This document shows, in pieces, positions 1 to 11,459 of a DNA stretch of 64,000 bases. Where the stretch lies: assembly GCA_963969595.1 (NCBI GenBank), contig OZ018409.1:19314975-19378974 (forward strand), in the 5' to 3' direction. Source of the DNA: Neckera pumila. Lineage: Eukaryota; Streptophyta; Bryopsida; Hypnales; Neckeraceae. Made by a program: the position numbers and the translations under genes. The notes under the pieces were generated by a model. The model did no database searches, was not told where the DNA came from, and saw nothing but the letters and a program-made list of their open reading frames with translations. Position 1 is the first letter of the stretch. Every line of letters starts with the position of its first letter.

Positions 1-1640
1 TTGTCAAAAAGTATCATCTTACTTTGGCTCTTTTTCGGAAGTACTCACCAAAGTTGTCGTTGAGACTTCCTAGCTCTACACGCTTTGCAGTTCACTTCCT
101 CACGAAAGACCGTTTGGTGGAGGTCAAGCAAGCGTTGCACCTCATGCTGAGAGACGACAAATTTACGCCCTTTGAGCAATCTTTCGCATCCAGAAGGAAC
201 GGGCACAATATTGCACGTCGAGAGCGAAATGTACGAGAGGACATTCGTTCAGAAGCGTTTTGGACGGAATGTGAGAATTTTGAACACCTGATGCAGCCAG
301 CACTTGAAGCTCTTAGAATATTTGATGGCAAAACTCTAGCAATGCCTAATGCTTGGATAGTAATGAAGAGGCTTCGACAACATGTCTATTATCTCTCGCA
401 GTCGCCATTTTTTCTAGACCCTGTCACTGCGAGGATGTTTGAGAAGAACTTCGAAGCTCAATGGAAATTGATGAGGACAGACTTGCATTATGCAGGGGCA
501 CTATTGAACCCGTATTTGCAAGATCTAGAAGAGCTTCATAATGACGAGGATGCCAAGCGAGCCTTGAATCGAGTCATACAAGGTCTAGGCCAGTCATTGA
601 ATGTAGATGTCCAAGAAGCTATGGCTGAATGGACTGAATTAACGGAGAAGACAGGCCCTTTCAATCTTTTGGTAGAGGCTCCTAATATCTCCGGGGAGCA
701 TACTCTATTACCTCATCCGTGGTGGAATTAAGTGGTCGGTAACGCTCTTCCGAAAATAGCAAAGAAAGTACTGTCATTGATGTGCTCAGCGTCATCATGT
801 GAGAGGAATTGGAGCATGTATTCATTTGTACACAACAAAGTGCGAAATTGACTAACCTTGGCTAAGGCAGAAGCACTGGTGTACATCTACTCGAACAGCA
901 AACTTGGACGTGAGAAACGTGGACAAAATCCAGCTCTTTTTTATGAAAAATACCTTGTGGATGGTTTGACGGATGAAGAAAATGAAGAGCCACTATCTTC
1001 AGGGTTTGAAGACTCTGACACTTCAACCTATGCCTGTAGGCGTGATAATGCTATTTTGGAAAAGGAGCGTTTGGATGGAAATCCCTGGGCTCAACTCATT
1101 CGCCCTGCAGCAGACGAAGTTCGCCCTACACAACGACCGCGTGCAACTACGTTTCGGCAGAGGAATGTTGATGTCAATCCCCCACGACGTAGAGACCAAG
1201 TCTTTCCAGCAGCGCGAAACGTTTCCTCAGAGGAGGAAACGCCTTTAGAGGATGACGTACGCTCAGAGGAGGACATTGAGCGTAGAGAAGAAAACCTGGT
1301 GCGCCCTTGATCTCCTCATGTATCTGCATGGAATGTAGATCCATTCGCGTTTTCACCTCCAAGAAACTCAACCATTCCGGAGCCCAACAATGAAGGTGCA
1401 AATATTCAAGTGCCAGTGGTTGAAGAGCCTGCAAGATCTCCCATACCAGTACCTTTGAATCCAAATAGAGGCAGAAACATCCGAAGTACTACACGCATCA
1501 GTAGGGCAAGTGGAAATGAAGAACAAGAAACACCCATGGAAGAAGGTGAAGATGTGGGACATCCGATTCCTTTAGCCGTACCACTGTGCCGATTCCAATG
1601 GTTGCAGCAACGGAATTGGAGGAGTACGATTCAAATATAA
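1..1640 (+). pseudogene. hAT-family transposase, C-terminal part, broken
   Basis: The reading frame is already open at the left edge, so the true start is outside the window; the first listed start would be a TTG at 24. One frame runs without any indel to 1640 but is cut by stops at 729-731, 849-851 and 1308-1310. The last of these could be the natural end. The order of motifs is that of plant hAT transposases: a central stretch with FW, P, LR and LNPYLQDL (to about 540), then WW at about 720, ALPKIAKKVLSLMCSASSCERNWS (read across 741-825), and VHNKVRN-stop-LTLAKAEALV. The SxxxERNWS plus HxxxRN block is the hAT dimerisation region. The CGA-type codon expected after VRN is now TGA. The tail from 1311 is proline- and arginine-rich. 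A possible element end is the TAGGGTTTTG-like sequence (minus strand) near 1971, but the left end is not in view, so no TSD can be tested. Confidence 0.85.
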
Positions 1641-2604
1641 TTTGTGCAAGGTCTGTAGTGTTATTATAGTGAGGTGAATTAATGGAATTTAATTGGGAAG
1701 CATAATACAATAATATTTCAACTTGAACTAATTTTGTCAAAGATAATTTTGTCAAAGAAGGTTTACTTGAATTGAAATATGAAACTTTGGCCAATGGTGG
1801 TGGTGGAGGGAAAAAGTAAAAATAAAAGAATTGCCTGTTCATGTAGTTGCAATGTCTCTTCCTTCTTTGGCACCAATGAAAAAAACCTTAAAAAGATAAA
1901 TAATAAATAAGAATTGATATGTCTTACTTGCAACACAATTATTGACAATTCTATTGCATAATGCAAAACCCTAGTTTGAATATATTACAAATAGTATGAC
2001 TTTACTAAATCAGTGTCACACACACTAATACAAAAGGCAAATCATTGTAGATGGGTGCTTAAATATGGTAAATTTGATTTTTTGAATAATATGCAATTTT
2101 TAATTTTTATTATGTGCATAATATTATATGGTATTATATAAATACAAAACATTTCAATTAGTTTTGTACAAAACTAATTGTTATGATTCTTGAAATTTAA
2201 ATAGCAAAATTAAGATTGGTGAAAATAAGCTGGTTAACCAAAAAATCTACAAGAATTGAAAATTCTTGTGAAAAAAATATTTAGCAATGAAAATAATATT
2301 AAAACAATCCATGACTGAACAACTTTATTTTTACATCCTCAACATCATTAACTTCAAGTAAAATTTCCATTATCAAGATAAATTTAGCTATTATAGGATT
2401 GACTTATAATAATCTATTATTTGCATATGTAAAAAAAATTGACTACAATTATTTCAAAAAAATTGGTAGGAGGATCAAATAAATTTATTTGTAGATTTGA
2501 ATTACCAATTTCTCTGATTTGTAGATTTTTGAATTCCAAATTACCATCATTTTGTAGATTGCAAGATTTATAATTCTAGTAATTAATAGATTCTGAATTT
2601 TCAT
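1641..2604. other. AT-rich non-coding stretch after the hAT remnant
   Basis: I see no supportable gene here. The short open frames are AT-rich, poly-Lys/Asn/Phe translations. The first part may still belong to the hAT element 3' end. Confidence 0.5.
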
Positions 2605-2883
2605 TAGAGGAGATTTCGGGGTGTTGGGAGAGTGCGAGTTCCCCTGCATTTCCAGACTGCGGGAACGCAACTGCAACAGCTGGCTGACATGGCACAGTGA
2701 TTGCCACATCATTTTTGAAAAAAAAAAGAAAAAAAAAAGATTTGGTTAAAATGATATTTTGGTAAATTTTTTTTTTTTTTTTTGAAAAAAAGAATCTGAC
2801 ATGCCCGTACCGTCGTTCCCTGAATTTGGGCAGACTAGAGAACGGGCCTAATATAGTCTTTCAAGGCCCCCGAAACCCCTCTA
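2605..2883. mobile_element. Small TIR element (MITE candidate)
   Basis: An inverted repeat bounds 279 bp that are more GC-rich than the surroundings. The left end reads TAGAGGAGATTTCGGGG and the right end, read on the minus strand, TAGAGGGGTTTCGGGG. The flanking CATT/AATG extends the palindrome by 3-4 bases. The TA at the tip and G at position 5 are compatible with hAT-type ends. I do not see a clean 8-bp duplication, so the superfamily is left open. There is no coding capacity. Confidence 0.5.
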
Positions 2884-4080
2884 ATGATAAAAAACTTATA
2901 TTGTCATAGATTTCACGATTGTATAGATTCTAAAACTCTTGAAATTCTATGATTATAATTTAGTAACTAAAGTACCTCAATGATATACAATATAACCCTT
3001 CAAGATTTTGAACAACAGATGAACACAAACATGTCCTGAAAGCACAATTTCTTTTGTTTTTTTGTATATTTAAATATTTGTAGATTCTTTGTCAATTTCT
3101 TTTACATTTGTACAATAAAGTTTTGTGGAACTTTCCTTAGCAAATATTCTATACCTCAAAGGATATAAGCTTGAAAAATATATTTTTCAATTCAAAAAAT
3201 GACCCTTCAAAGATAACTTGAACTAATAAGTAAAATAAAAATCTTGAAAAATCTCCATAATTAGAACATCAAATTTTGAGCTTAATTTTTTTGTAAAAAT
3301 CACAAATATTCAATCCATAATCAATTCTAAAAGAATTTAAATTCAATTTGAGGTTTCAAATTTTATTGAAAAATATTGGTTTGTACAATATGTGATCTAA
3401 TTCCAAGGGTATGATCTACAAGATCACAATTTCCAATTTTTGTTTAAAAAGTCATCATTAAACTATTATTTTTAGTTGTATTTTGTAATACATCTTCACA
3501 ATTTTAGAACTTTGTACTATTCTCCAGTCCTTAAGGGGTTAAATCTTATATATATATATATATCTAATCTTGTAGTAAACATGACAATCTATATAGCTCA
3601 ATTGCATCTTTGAAAATCTACCCAAAATTTTGAATGGAAATAACATTGAAATGTAAGATGTGTCAATGTGTTGTGAAATTTACCAATTGGATTTTTCCAT
3701 TGGAGATTTGGGGAGAATCCATGGAAGAGAAAATCACACGAGAAATTCTAAACTTTCTTGCCTAATTTGGCATATACATTAAAGAAAATTTTAGGCCTTT
3801 GTAGGGCTACTCCACAGCCCTCCGAGGTACCTTGAAATTTACTTTTTTTTTGCTCAAAAATTCGTTTTTCCCCTATTTTTGCGCAACAATTTCTGCTGTG
3901 ACAGTGGCGCAGAAACTGAAATTTGCAAATAAGAAATTAATAATAATAATTATATATATATATATTTTAAATCTTTAAAAAAGTTAAAAAAGAAAAAAAA
4001 CAAAAAAACTCTACGAAATCTGACTGCTCCGGCGAGCAGTCAGCCACTCTGACTGCTCACCGCACCGCAGCAGTCAGCTA
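2884..4080. other. AT-rich non-coding stretch with short GC-rich islands
   Basis: No gene is visible. There is a (TA)n microsatellite at about 3549-3563 and another at about 3953-3965. Around 3806-3829 and 4020-4080 lie short GC-rich blocks rich in CAGCCCTCCG and CAGTCAG words. The block ACTCC..CAGCCCTCCG..AGG at about 3811 recurs in direct orientation at about 4770, on the other side of the TTAA element. Confidence 0.4.
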
Positions 4081-4775
4081 GAGTGACAGACCAAGCTTTT
4101 TAACCCCCAAAGGACCGTTGTCCCTTTGGAGGACAAATGCGTTTTGGGGTAGGTACCTACGGGCTGAAATTTTGTCATGATTTTTTGAAACTTTTTTTGA
4201 AGATAGAAAAACTGATAAGCTTTGTGGGAATATAATTTTTTTCACAATCGGTGGCTGGGAAAAAAAGTTATGACCAAATAAGCTCAAAACATCACCATTG
4301 GGATTACTGTATTTCAATTCCATCTAAAATATATGAATATTTTAGATTTCCTTCTATTTTGTATCTATTTCTACTAAACAATTTTTTAAAGAATGATAAT
4401 TAAATTTTTTTGGATTTTTTTTTTCCTAGACTCTCAACTCAATCTCCACCACAAAGATTTAAAGCTCAAAACACTGTAGTGCAAAAACTTTAAGTTAAAA
4501 ATGTTCAAAGTCAAAAAATCTAATCCTGCAATGTGCTGAAAAACTTGTTTTTTTCACTTCAAACGCAAATATCTTGCAATCTATGCGATCAAAAATTCTG
4601 AAACTTTTCCCACACACTTTCATACTAGTTAGGTGTGAGATCCTATGGTTAGATGTAAAAAGAAAACATTTTTCAACTTTTTTTACTTTTTGCTATAGAA
4701 ATGACAGTTTTGAGTGGTTTTTGGTAGAAAAAAGGCCTTGGTCCTTTAGGGGTTAATAGCTTGGTTTGTCACTCC
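4081..4775. repeat. Inverted repeat arms around the first TTAA element
   Basis: The left arm GAGTGACAGACCAAGCT (4081-4097) is matched on the minus strand by GAGTGACAAACCAAGCT (4759-4775), outside both TTAA sites of the element at 4104-4752. Either the TTAA element landed in the loop of an existing palindrome, or this copy has longer terminal repeats than its relatives. Confidence 0.6.
4104..4752. mobile_element. TTAA-family element, copy A (649 bp)
   Basis: The ends are CCCCCAAAGGACCG on the left and CCTTTAGGGG on the right, each directly bordered by TTAA (4100-4103 and 4753-4756). The interior is AT-rich with no transposase. It shares words with copies B and F: a left-end GTTGTCCCTTTGG, ATCTTGCAATCTATGCG, and a right-end GGCCTTGGTCCTTTAG. 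This fits a non-autonomous element with a 4-bp TTAA target duplication and CCC-type tips, as known for piggyBac; that assignment is inference. Confidence 0.75.
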
Positions 4776-4800
4776 GGAGCAGCCCTCCGGAGGGCTGATA

Positions 4801-5559
4801 TTTCTTCTAATGTTTGCCCTATTTTAAGGGAAGCCAAAATAACCTTCTTGTGCTTCTTATGACAGTTTCATTCTTCATCAATCAAAATTCAAAAGTTCAT
4901 ACTGAAATGCCTAATTGAGCTTGCATTGAAATTCCTCATTCCTAAGAAATTTGTTCACGCTATATGGTTCCATTTTGGAATTGCATATGAATAAAACTTT
5001 TGACTTTTAGTCTTTAGAGATGAATCCACATATATATCATGAGTTGAAAAAAAATTTGAATTTTTTTGTAAATATTGAAATATTTGATCATTTTTGAAGA
5101 AAAAATTTTAAAAATCCATATTCAATACAAAATAAGCTTCAAAAATATGAAAAAGTCACCATACATTTGTATTATGATTTTAAACATCATGCTGTACTCC
5201 AAATTTTTTACGTCATTTTATAATTAAAAAGTCAATAGGTAGTAGTTATAAATCCAAAGTTCAAATGGTGGTAAAATATTTAATTTTGGAAATTTTCCAA
5301 AATTTCAAATTGGATTAGAAATGAAAGTTGATGAACTTCACTTTGTTAGTTGGAATGAAATTCACAAATTGTCATTTTTATGGATAAAATTAGATCAAGA
5401 GCAAAGAGCAACAAATTGTTGAAATACACTCACTACGAGGGGAAGGGGTTCTTTAATTCAAGTATTCAGTCAGAAAAACCATAATGAAAAGACTTGTTCT
5501 TTCAGTAAGTCATCTTCCAAAACTTGTGTCTAGGACAAGCCTTAAAACACCATGCTGGA
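4801..5559. other. AT-rich non-coding stretch
   Basis: No gene or clear repeat is visible. The region is long A/T runs between the copy A element and the minus-strand gene remnants. Confidence 0.4.
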
Positions 5560-6189
5560 CTAGTATTTTGTGTCTTTTGAAGCGGATTCTGGGTGACTTA
5601 AAAGCTGTGGTGAATCTGTTGACATCGTAGTGAACTCCGATTCTCCATTAGTTACCCGCTTTGTTTTACAGGTGTCTGTAAAACAAGAAAACGTGTGCAT
5701 ATACTTCATTTGTTGATTCCAAATGAAGTCCCAAATTTGTATTTCTTCGTAGTCCAACCATAATATACGATTGTAGCAATGTTCACTCGTAATTTTAGGT
5801 AGAATATATTTATGTTTTATTGCATTTGTTATATGCCTGTACACGCTCTTCTTATCGCACGAGCTCAACAAAGTTCTCCAAACTCAGCCATCGACCTCAG
5901 TATGTCATGGTTGAGGTCCAACAGTACCATTTAGTCCAAACAAACACACACAAAGACTACCTAGAACATATAACGGCTAACCCATGAACACTTCCTATAG
6001 ACAACATTCTTGCGTCCAAACTTATTTAGCTAGTAGCTGTACCTTATTGGTAATCCTTAGAAGTACAGCATTATAGAACATTGTTGTCTGGGAATTCATT
6101 TCTACTCTAATCCAATCAGTGCAACTACGATCGGGTCTGTCATTGCACATGCTTCAGATGTGCAAAATGCTGTTCATAAGAGTATCTGG

Positions 6190-6441
6190 CTACACTATGG
6201 TTCGGCCTGTGGCTTCCTTCATTGTTTGCTGCTTCACTTGGACAGACCATCCTGCAGGAATGGAACACGCTTGAGTGGCAGCACTACTTGTGATTGACGT
6301 TATTTTCACGAACCTCCACCCTTTCGAAATGACTTTCCTGGCATGCTTTGAACCAGACAGGGCCATGATGATCCCTTTTGCTACCTCATTCTTCTTTCCC
6401 CCTATGAATGCATACAAACAAACAACGTCCCCACAGTCCAT
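6190..6441 (-). pseudogene. TnpA-like C-terminal exon
   Basis: The frame begins MDCGDVVCLYAFIGGKKNEV and continues AKGIIMALSGSK, then a KGWRFVKITSI stretch and a final MKEATGRTIV. The pattern of a VxLY strand, a VAKG turn, a xxxVxI strand and a closing EAxGxxIxW-type helix is what I associate with the C-terminal part of plant En/Spm-type transposase proteins (Transposase_24 class). Here the usual tryptophan after the final I/V is replaced by the stop. Confidence 0.45.
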
Positions 6442-6519
6442 CTAATTCAATCCAAAACAACCCACATCAATTTGTTCAGTAATGACCACTATATCTCATT
6501 TTCAATATGGACAACACGT

Positions 6520-6573
6520 ACATATTCACACTACCTTACATATTCACACTACCTTACATATTCAAACTACCTA
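6520..6573. repeat. 18-bp tandem repeat, three units
   Basis: The unit ACATATTCACACTACCTT is repeated at 6520-6537 and 6538-6555 and nearly repeated at 6556-6573. It lies between exon-like pieces of the minus-strand gene, probably in an intron. Confidence 0.85.
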
Positions 6574-8884
6574 AAAAGACATGTTCATCTTCTATCAGAA
6601 GATAAACAAGTTCTGCTTCCACATTAAGAAATACATCATGTCAAGAAATGAAGCAATGACTTCCTCCCATATTATTTGCCATCCAATGGCCAACAATATT
6701 TCCTGTTTCTTTTACAGACCTCAATAACATACACAGTGACTTAGGACTCATGTCAAGGATTTCATACACCTCCAAATCGTTGAAATACAATCTGTTCAAT
6801 GCCACACATAAAGCTGTAAATTACACCAGTTACCCTCCGTCTCAATGCTTATGAAAAATTAGGCAGTCATGGATTCACTTCATTCTTAACGTCTGAACTC
6901 ATCCTCAATCAACTACAGCATCATATTACTGCAAATCAATTATTTTTCATACTTCAACTCCGCTTTCAGATGCCACTAACCTCAGTATTTGCAACGTTGT
7001 TAGGATTAATTTCTCGCAAATCCTTCCAGAATAGATTTGTGTTTGAATCTCTTGTCCTGGTTTCCACCTTCACCACAACTCCGGTCTCCATCTTCGCGGA
7101 CTGAAATCCACCAGACTTTTGGGTTCTCACATCGTCATTTTCTTTTCCCGAACCTGGCTTTGGCGTTTTCTAAATTCCCTTTGGCGTTGGCGTTTTTTTA
7201 TTTCCCTCGAAACTTGTCAACACATAACATAGAAGGCTCATGTTAACGTCTATTTTTCCCTCCATGGTTTTGTTTCATTCGATTTGTGCACCTCATTTTA
7301 ATCACACTCATTTTACTATGACAGGTAAAGAGACTCATATTTGACATTCCTAAATCAAAGAGATTGAATACAGCTTCCTCTACACCAGTATTGTCAAAAC
7401 CGCCAAAAAATTGAATGTAAAATATGTGACAGGTAGGGGAATTCAAAATATCTTCAAAGCATACCCACATGTGTATTTGCATTCGACTTTCATGTCCCTT
7501 AGAATAGTGGCCAACGATCACTTACTCACTTTTGACTTCATGACTCTTTGAACCTTAAAATTCCTCTTACTATGAAAACAGAATTTGAGGTTTGTTTTTT
7601 CGCATACTGGAAAACCAGACCTCCAGCCATGTTCCAACATCAACATACACATGACTGGTCAGACCTCGACAACTCCCTCTCCACTGTCCATGATATTTTC
7701 AATCATTAGTATTCGTACAATTTACAAATACTCTTGTAATACTAACTTCCAGTTTCAGGGCAATTTACATTCATAAATTTGGCTCTTCCCTTCTACAACG
7801 TAGTTTCATGAGTCATTATTTTTACCCATTCACAACATTTTCTTGAAATCATGACAGCAGCATCAATAGAAAATGGAAGAACGCTTACTTTCCCCCGTTG
7901 CCTTCTGAAGTACCATTTTGCCCTCTGTTTTGCCCGAATATGTGCCAGACATAACTTCCACTCCATAACCTAGCTGCAGAAACATATTTATTACGGCAAA
8001 CACACAATTCTCTTCGTTAACATCAGGACATCGTGGTGTATCACCATTTCATTGCATTCTAAAACAACTCATTTGTTTGCCTTCACTACACAGCACCTCA
8101 TTGACCCTCCAAACAGAAATTCCAATTTTTCTGAAACATACAATACACAATCGACTTTGAATAACACAATAACATAATAGGCCAATTTCTTAGTGCTAAA
8201 CAAAAGACATGAATGACAGGTCCAAACACATTTCAATTCCAAGACAATTATAAAACAGAGTACCTATCTGGACTGTTCTAATCTCAGTAATTCACTCTGC
8301 AAATTCTGAATGCATGTATGCACATCCTCTCCTTCAACAAAATCCAACCCGCTCTTCATACCACCAACTGGACTCGTCCTTTCTTTCTCGTCATCGACAG
8401 CCTGCCTCAACATTCAGCCAAAGAATGAAGCACAGAAAATCCTTTAGTTCTCATTACTAGAAAATCATCATCATGTCAATACTAATTTACTAGTAGTACA
8501 CATCGGTCAAATCCCTGACATTCCACTTGCACTAGAACACTTAAAACTAAATGGACATGATCCTATTTCAATGCTAACATTTCAAGGAAGTGTGCCTAAG
8601 AGATCAACACTTCTCTTACAGCAGCAATCACTCCTGCTACTTCTTGAAAGGTACATGTGCACGTTGCAGATTGGACGGCAAAACGTGAGTTCCTCAAGCA
8701 TTTTAAGTTTACACATACAAAACAAAGTTTGACTTGAAAACATACAATGACTACAAATGGGAACTCCTTCACTGAAACGACATTTCAAATAAGGACTCAA
8801 TTGTTCGTCCACTGTACTGGACAAACACTGTATCGAATGTGAACACTTTACCTCCAACAGCAGTGGAAGGTTGTCATGTCTCAC

Positions 8885-9907
8885 CTCATGGACTGCGAGT
8901 ATCTCTTTACCTTTCGATGTTCTAGACGTGCACCCCGACACACTCTTTGACTTCCCTGCGGCTTTTGCAACTTGTTTTATCTTACCCCAATGAGATGGGC
9001 TCAAGTCGTCTGGTTTTACACCATGTACACTTCGCTAGAACTTGTATTTCAACTGCATTTTATAGTTTCTCATGAATTTCATGGTTGCCTTTTCAAACAT
9101 CTCTCTCGCCAAATGTCCAAAACCTTGAAATTCCCACTCTTTCTCCAAAGCCTCCCAAATACTATAAACTACGTGCTTGGCATGGTGGTTGATATTGTCC
9201 ATTGTCAGATCTAATCTTCCACACTAACCCTGCACGGCCACTTGCCATTGGTGCTTGTGGATTCCTTGCGCCTTGCCGGTCCCATCTACATGAATGACAA
9301 AGGGCAACTTGTTCATCGCCCTCCGATTACTGGTGAGTTCTTTCGCCCTACTCCCTCAATGCTGGTTCAGACATTGTATTCTCTTCGATTTCTTAGCCGG
9401 ACTTTCATTTTCCGGAATAGAATAGTCTTCCTATGAATCCGAGCCCTCTCCAACAGACATCCTCGTACTTTTTATGGTCCTCTTCCGAGTTGCAATTGAT
9501 TTGTTGTAAGTGGACTCTTTCCACGTGCTTGGGGGTGGCGCTCCATGAGTGGCAAGCAAAGTATTGGCACTCCCTGCTCCTTGCGCAGTAGGATGCAGAC
9601 CCAATGACGGACCCAACATCGCCGATGTCGATTGAACCACAGCCCGTATTATCATTTCCTACAAATCAGCAATGACAGGCAAGAGGGTCTCCTTACCGCC
9701 TGCCTCAAATTTTCCACAACTTGAGCTGCCTTCTGAATCCCGTGTGTGCCCCAAACCAGAAAAAGCTGTCAGACTGAACGTTTTACTTCCGGGCAAGTTG
9801 ATATCTCCTTCCACTCCAAACAAGCTCTCCGGCGAAGAATTGCTAGAGAAGTCTTCTTCGATACTATCCGTGTCCTCCATAGGCTTCATGAACTGCAATA
9901 TGGGCAA
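8885..9907 (-). pseudogene. TnpA-like central exon with five in-frame stops
   Basis: A single minus-strand frame runs from 9907 to a likely splice donor (ATGAG|GTGAGA) at 8885 without any indel. It is cut by stops at 9659-9661, 9431-9433, 9356-9358, 9224-9226 and 9035-9037. Readable stretches are KLPFVIHVDGTGKAQGIHKH..W, then LDLTMDNINHHAKHVVYSIW, KFMRNYKMQLKYKF, and PDDLSPSHWGKIKQVAKAAG followed by KSKSVSG. The last two, with the spacing Y-(15)-P-x-D-x-x-x-x-x-W, match the core of plant Ptta/En/Spm transposase-like proteins. The preserved frame despite five stops shows decay by substitution only. Confidence 0.5.
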
Positions 9908-11459
9908 CGTTGGAATTTCCTCTTAACAAAGTTGGATTCAGGAAAATTAAATACACAGCACCTTGCATACATTCACATGCTAACGTAAACATATATCAAC
10001 TGCGAATACATTAATGAACTTAGTGAACCTAGAAATGAACTTGCTTTTCTGGATGCTCCATCTCCATTCTGTTGTATAGCCTCTTCAACTCCAATCTATC
10101 GTCCACCCGCTTCACCTCCTCCCCTCGTCCTCCTTTTTCGAGTAATACTTTTCTTTGGCCAGAAACAGTGACCTTAGAAATGAACTCAGAAGTCTCAGCA
10201 ACACAAATGTTTTGCAACAACCTTGCACTCTGACGTGGTTCCTGCTCCACTTCATTTTTAGGCTTTTTCTTTCATCTTCCTCTACCTTCTGCACCAGCAT
10301 CCGCCCTGCACGTCAATCACTTTCACATTTCAATTACACGGTGCACTGCATGGCAATTGGTTACTAAAATAAAATGTCTGACATGGGAGAATCTGAATTC
10401 ACATTTTCAACACTATAAGCCAAAACTGTAGAGTCTTCTTATTGGGCAGTTCTACTTTCAATTTAACTTTTTCCCACTAAGGCCCCGTTTCTCTTGTCAA
10501 CGCCGTCTGTTACAAGTAAAGAATAATAACTTCACTTCCACGTCGACGATTGAAGCCAAATTTGGATACCAGGCATTAATACTGCACATGCCTAAAGCAT
10601 TTTCAAGACGGCGTATAGCCCAACTTGTACATTTGGAAACTTGAAAAGTAATGAAACTGGATTCATGCTCTTAAAGCTATTATTCATTTTAACCACAGCG
10701 GCACCTTCACGGAAAATGTGCACACACCACCCCTTACAATGCAAATCGACAGATTAGTGGCATCAGTACCTGATTTCCACAAAGAAAGAACAACAAACTC
10801 CACTTCTTTAAAGCAACACAAATTCAAATCGCCATGAGCACTTACAATGCAATAAAGGATTTCCAATGCCTTGAATTTCTAACCAGCATGTCGACAACAC
10901 TAGACAAAGGAGATGCTTCTTTACGTCGTCGGGCACAAACCAAGGAGCATCATCATCTCCTCGTTCCTCTTCAAATTTGCCTGCCGTAGCTCCTCGTATG
11001 ATTTTGAATTGTGAGCTCTTTCCACTATGTTCAGAAGAAGCCACTAGAAAAGAATAAACAAAAACAACAAATTAAAATCCAATCTCGGAACTGAAGCTCG
11101 TATTCTTCTAAGTTAGTGCAACCTCTGCCGAATCACTGCATCTCATTCCTCCACATGACGTCCACAGTCCGCAATTAAAGTACCTAGAGTTCCTCCCTTC
11201 ACCGAGACGACAATGTCCTATACCTCAATCACATGAAGCTCCGCCGTTGGAACTGACAACTTCAGACTCCATGTAGAAGCCGCCGACATCGTCATCTTCC
11301 AGAAATTCTCCCATGCAAACAATGGGCCCCGTCCCCTTTAATATAATATTAAAAAAAGCAGAAACACTGACAGAAAACACTGTGTCGTACGTGCAGTACA
11401 AGCGTAAGTATCCTTAACACAAAAAATGTGCTAAGATAACACGAAATATCGTCTCAGGG

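Larger units (their letters stand above)
5560..11317 (-). pseudogene. Multi-exon TnpA-like (En/Spm, Ptta-type) gene, decayed
   Basis: Exon-like pieces on the minus strand are bounded by GT/AG signals. They include 11314-11227 (MGEFLEDDDVGGFYMESE), 11044-about 10905 (MASSEHSGKSSQ), about 10290-10029 (EPRQSARLL), 9907-8885, 8401-8264 (AVDDEKER to LLRLEQSR), 7973-7889 (LGYGVEVMSGTYSGK), about 6800-6640 (LYFNDLEVYEILDMSPKSL), 6441-6190 and 5871-5560. The 8885-9907 and 6190-6441 pieces resemble the second gene of plant CACTA elements; the other pieces I do not recognise, and they are joined only by strand, spacing and splice-like borders. The gene runs away from the Tnp2 pseudogene at 15.5 kb, so the pair would be divergent. 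It could also be an unrelated host gene; the reading as TnpA is moderate. Confidence 0.5.

Noticed and set aside
1645..1665. CTGTAGTG as a possible CACTA terminus
   Set aside because: The word is short, lies in the hAT tail region, and has no partner tip or TSD.
2985..3545. Possible seventh TTAA element (AACCCTTCAAG at left, AGTCCTTAAGGGGTTAA at right)
   Set aside because: The right end resembles the family but the left end does not match the tip, is not bordered by TTAA, and no interior similarity to copies A-F is visible.
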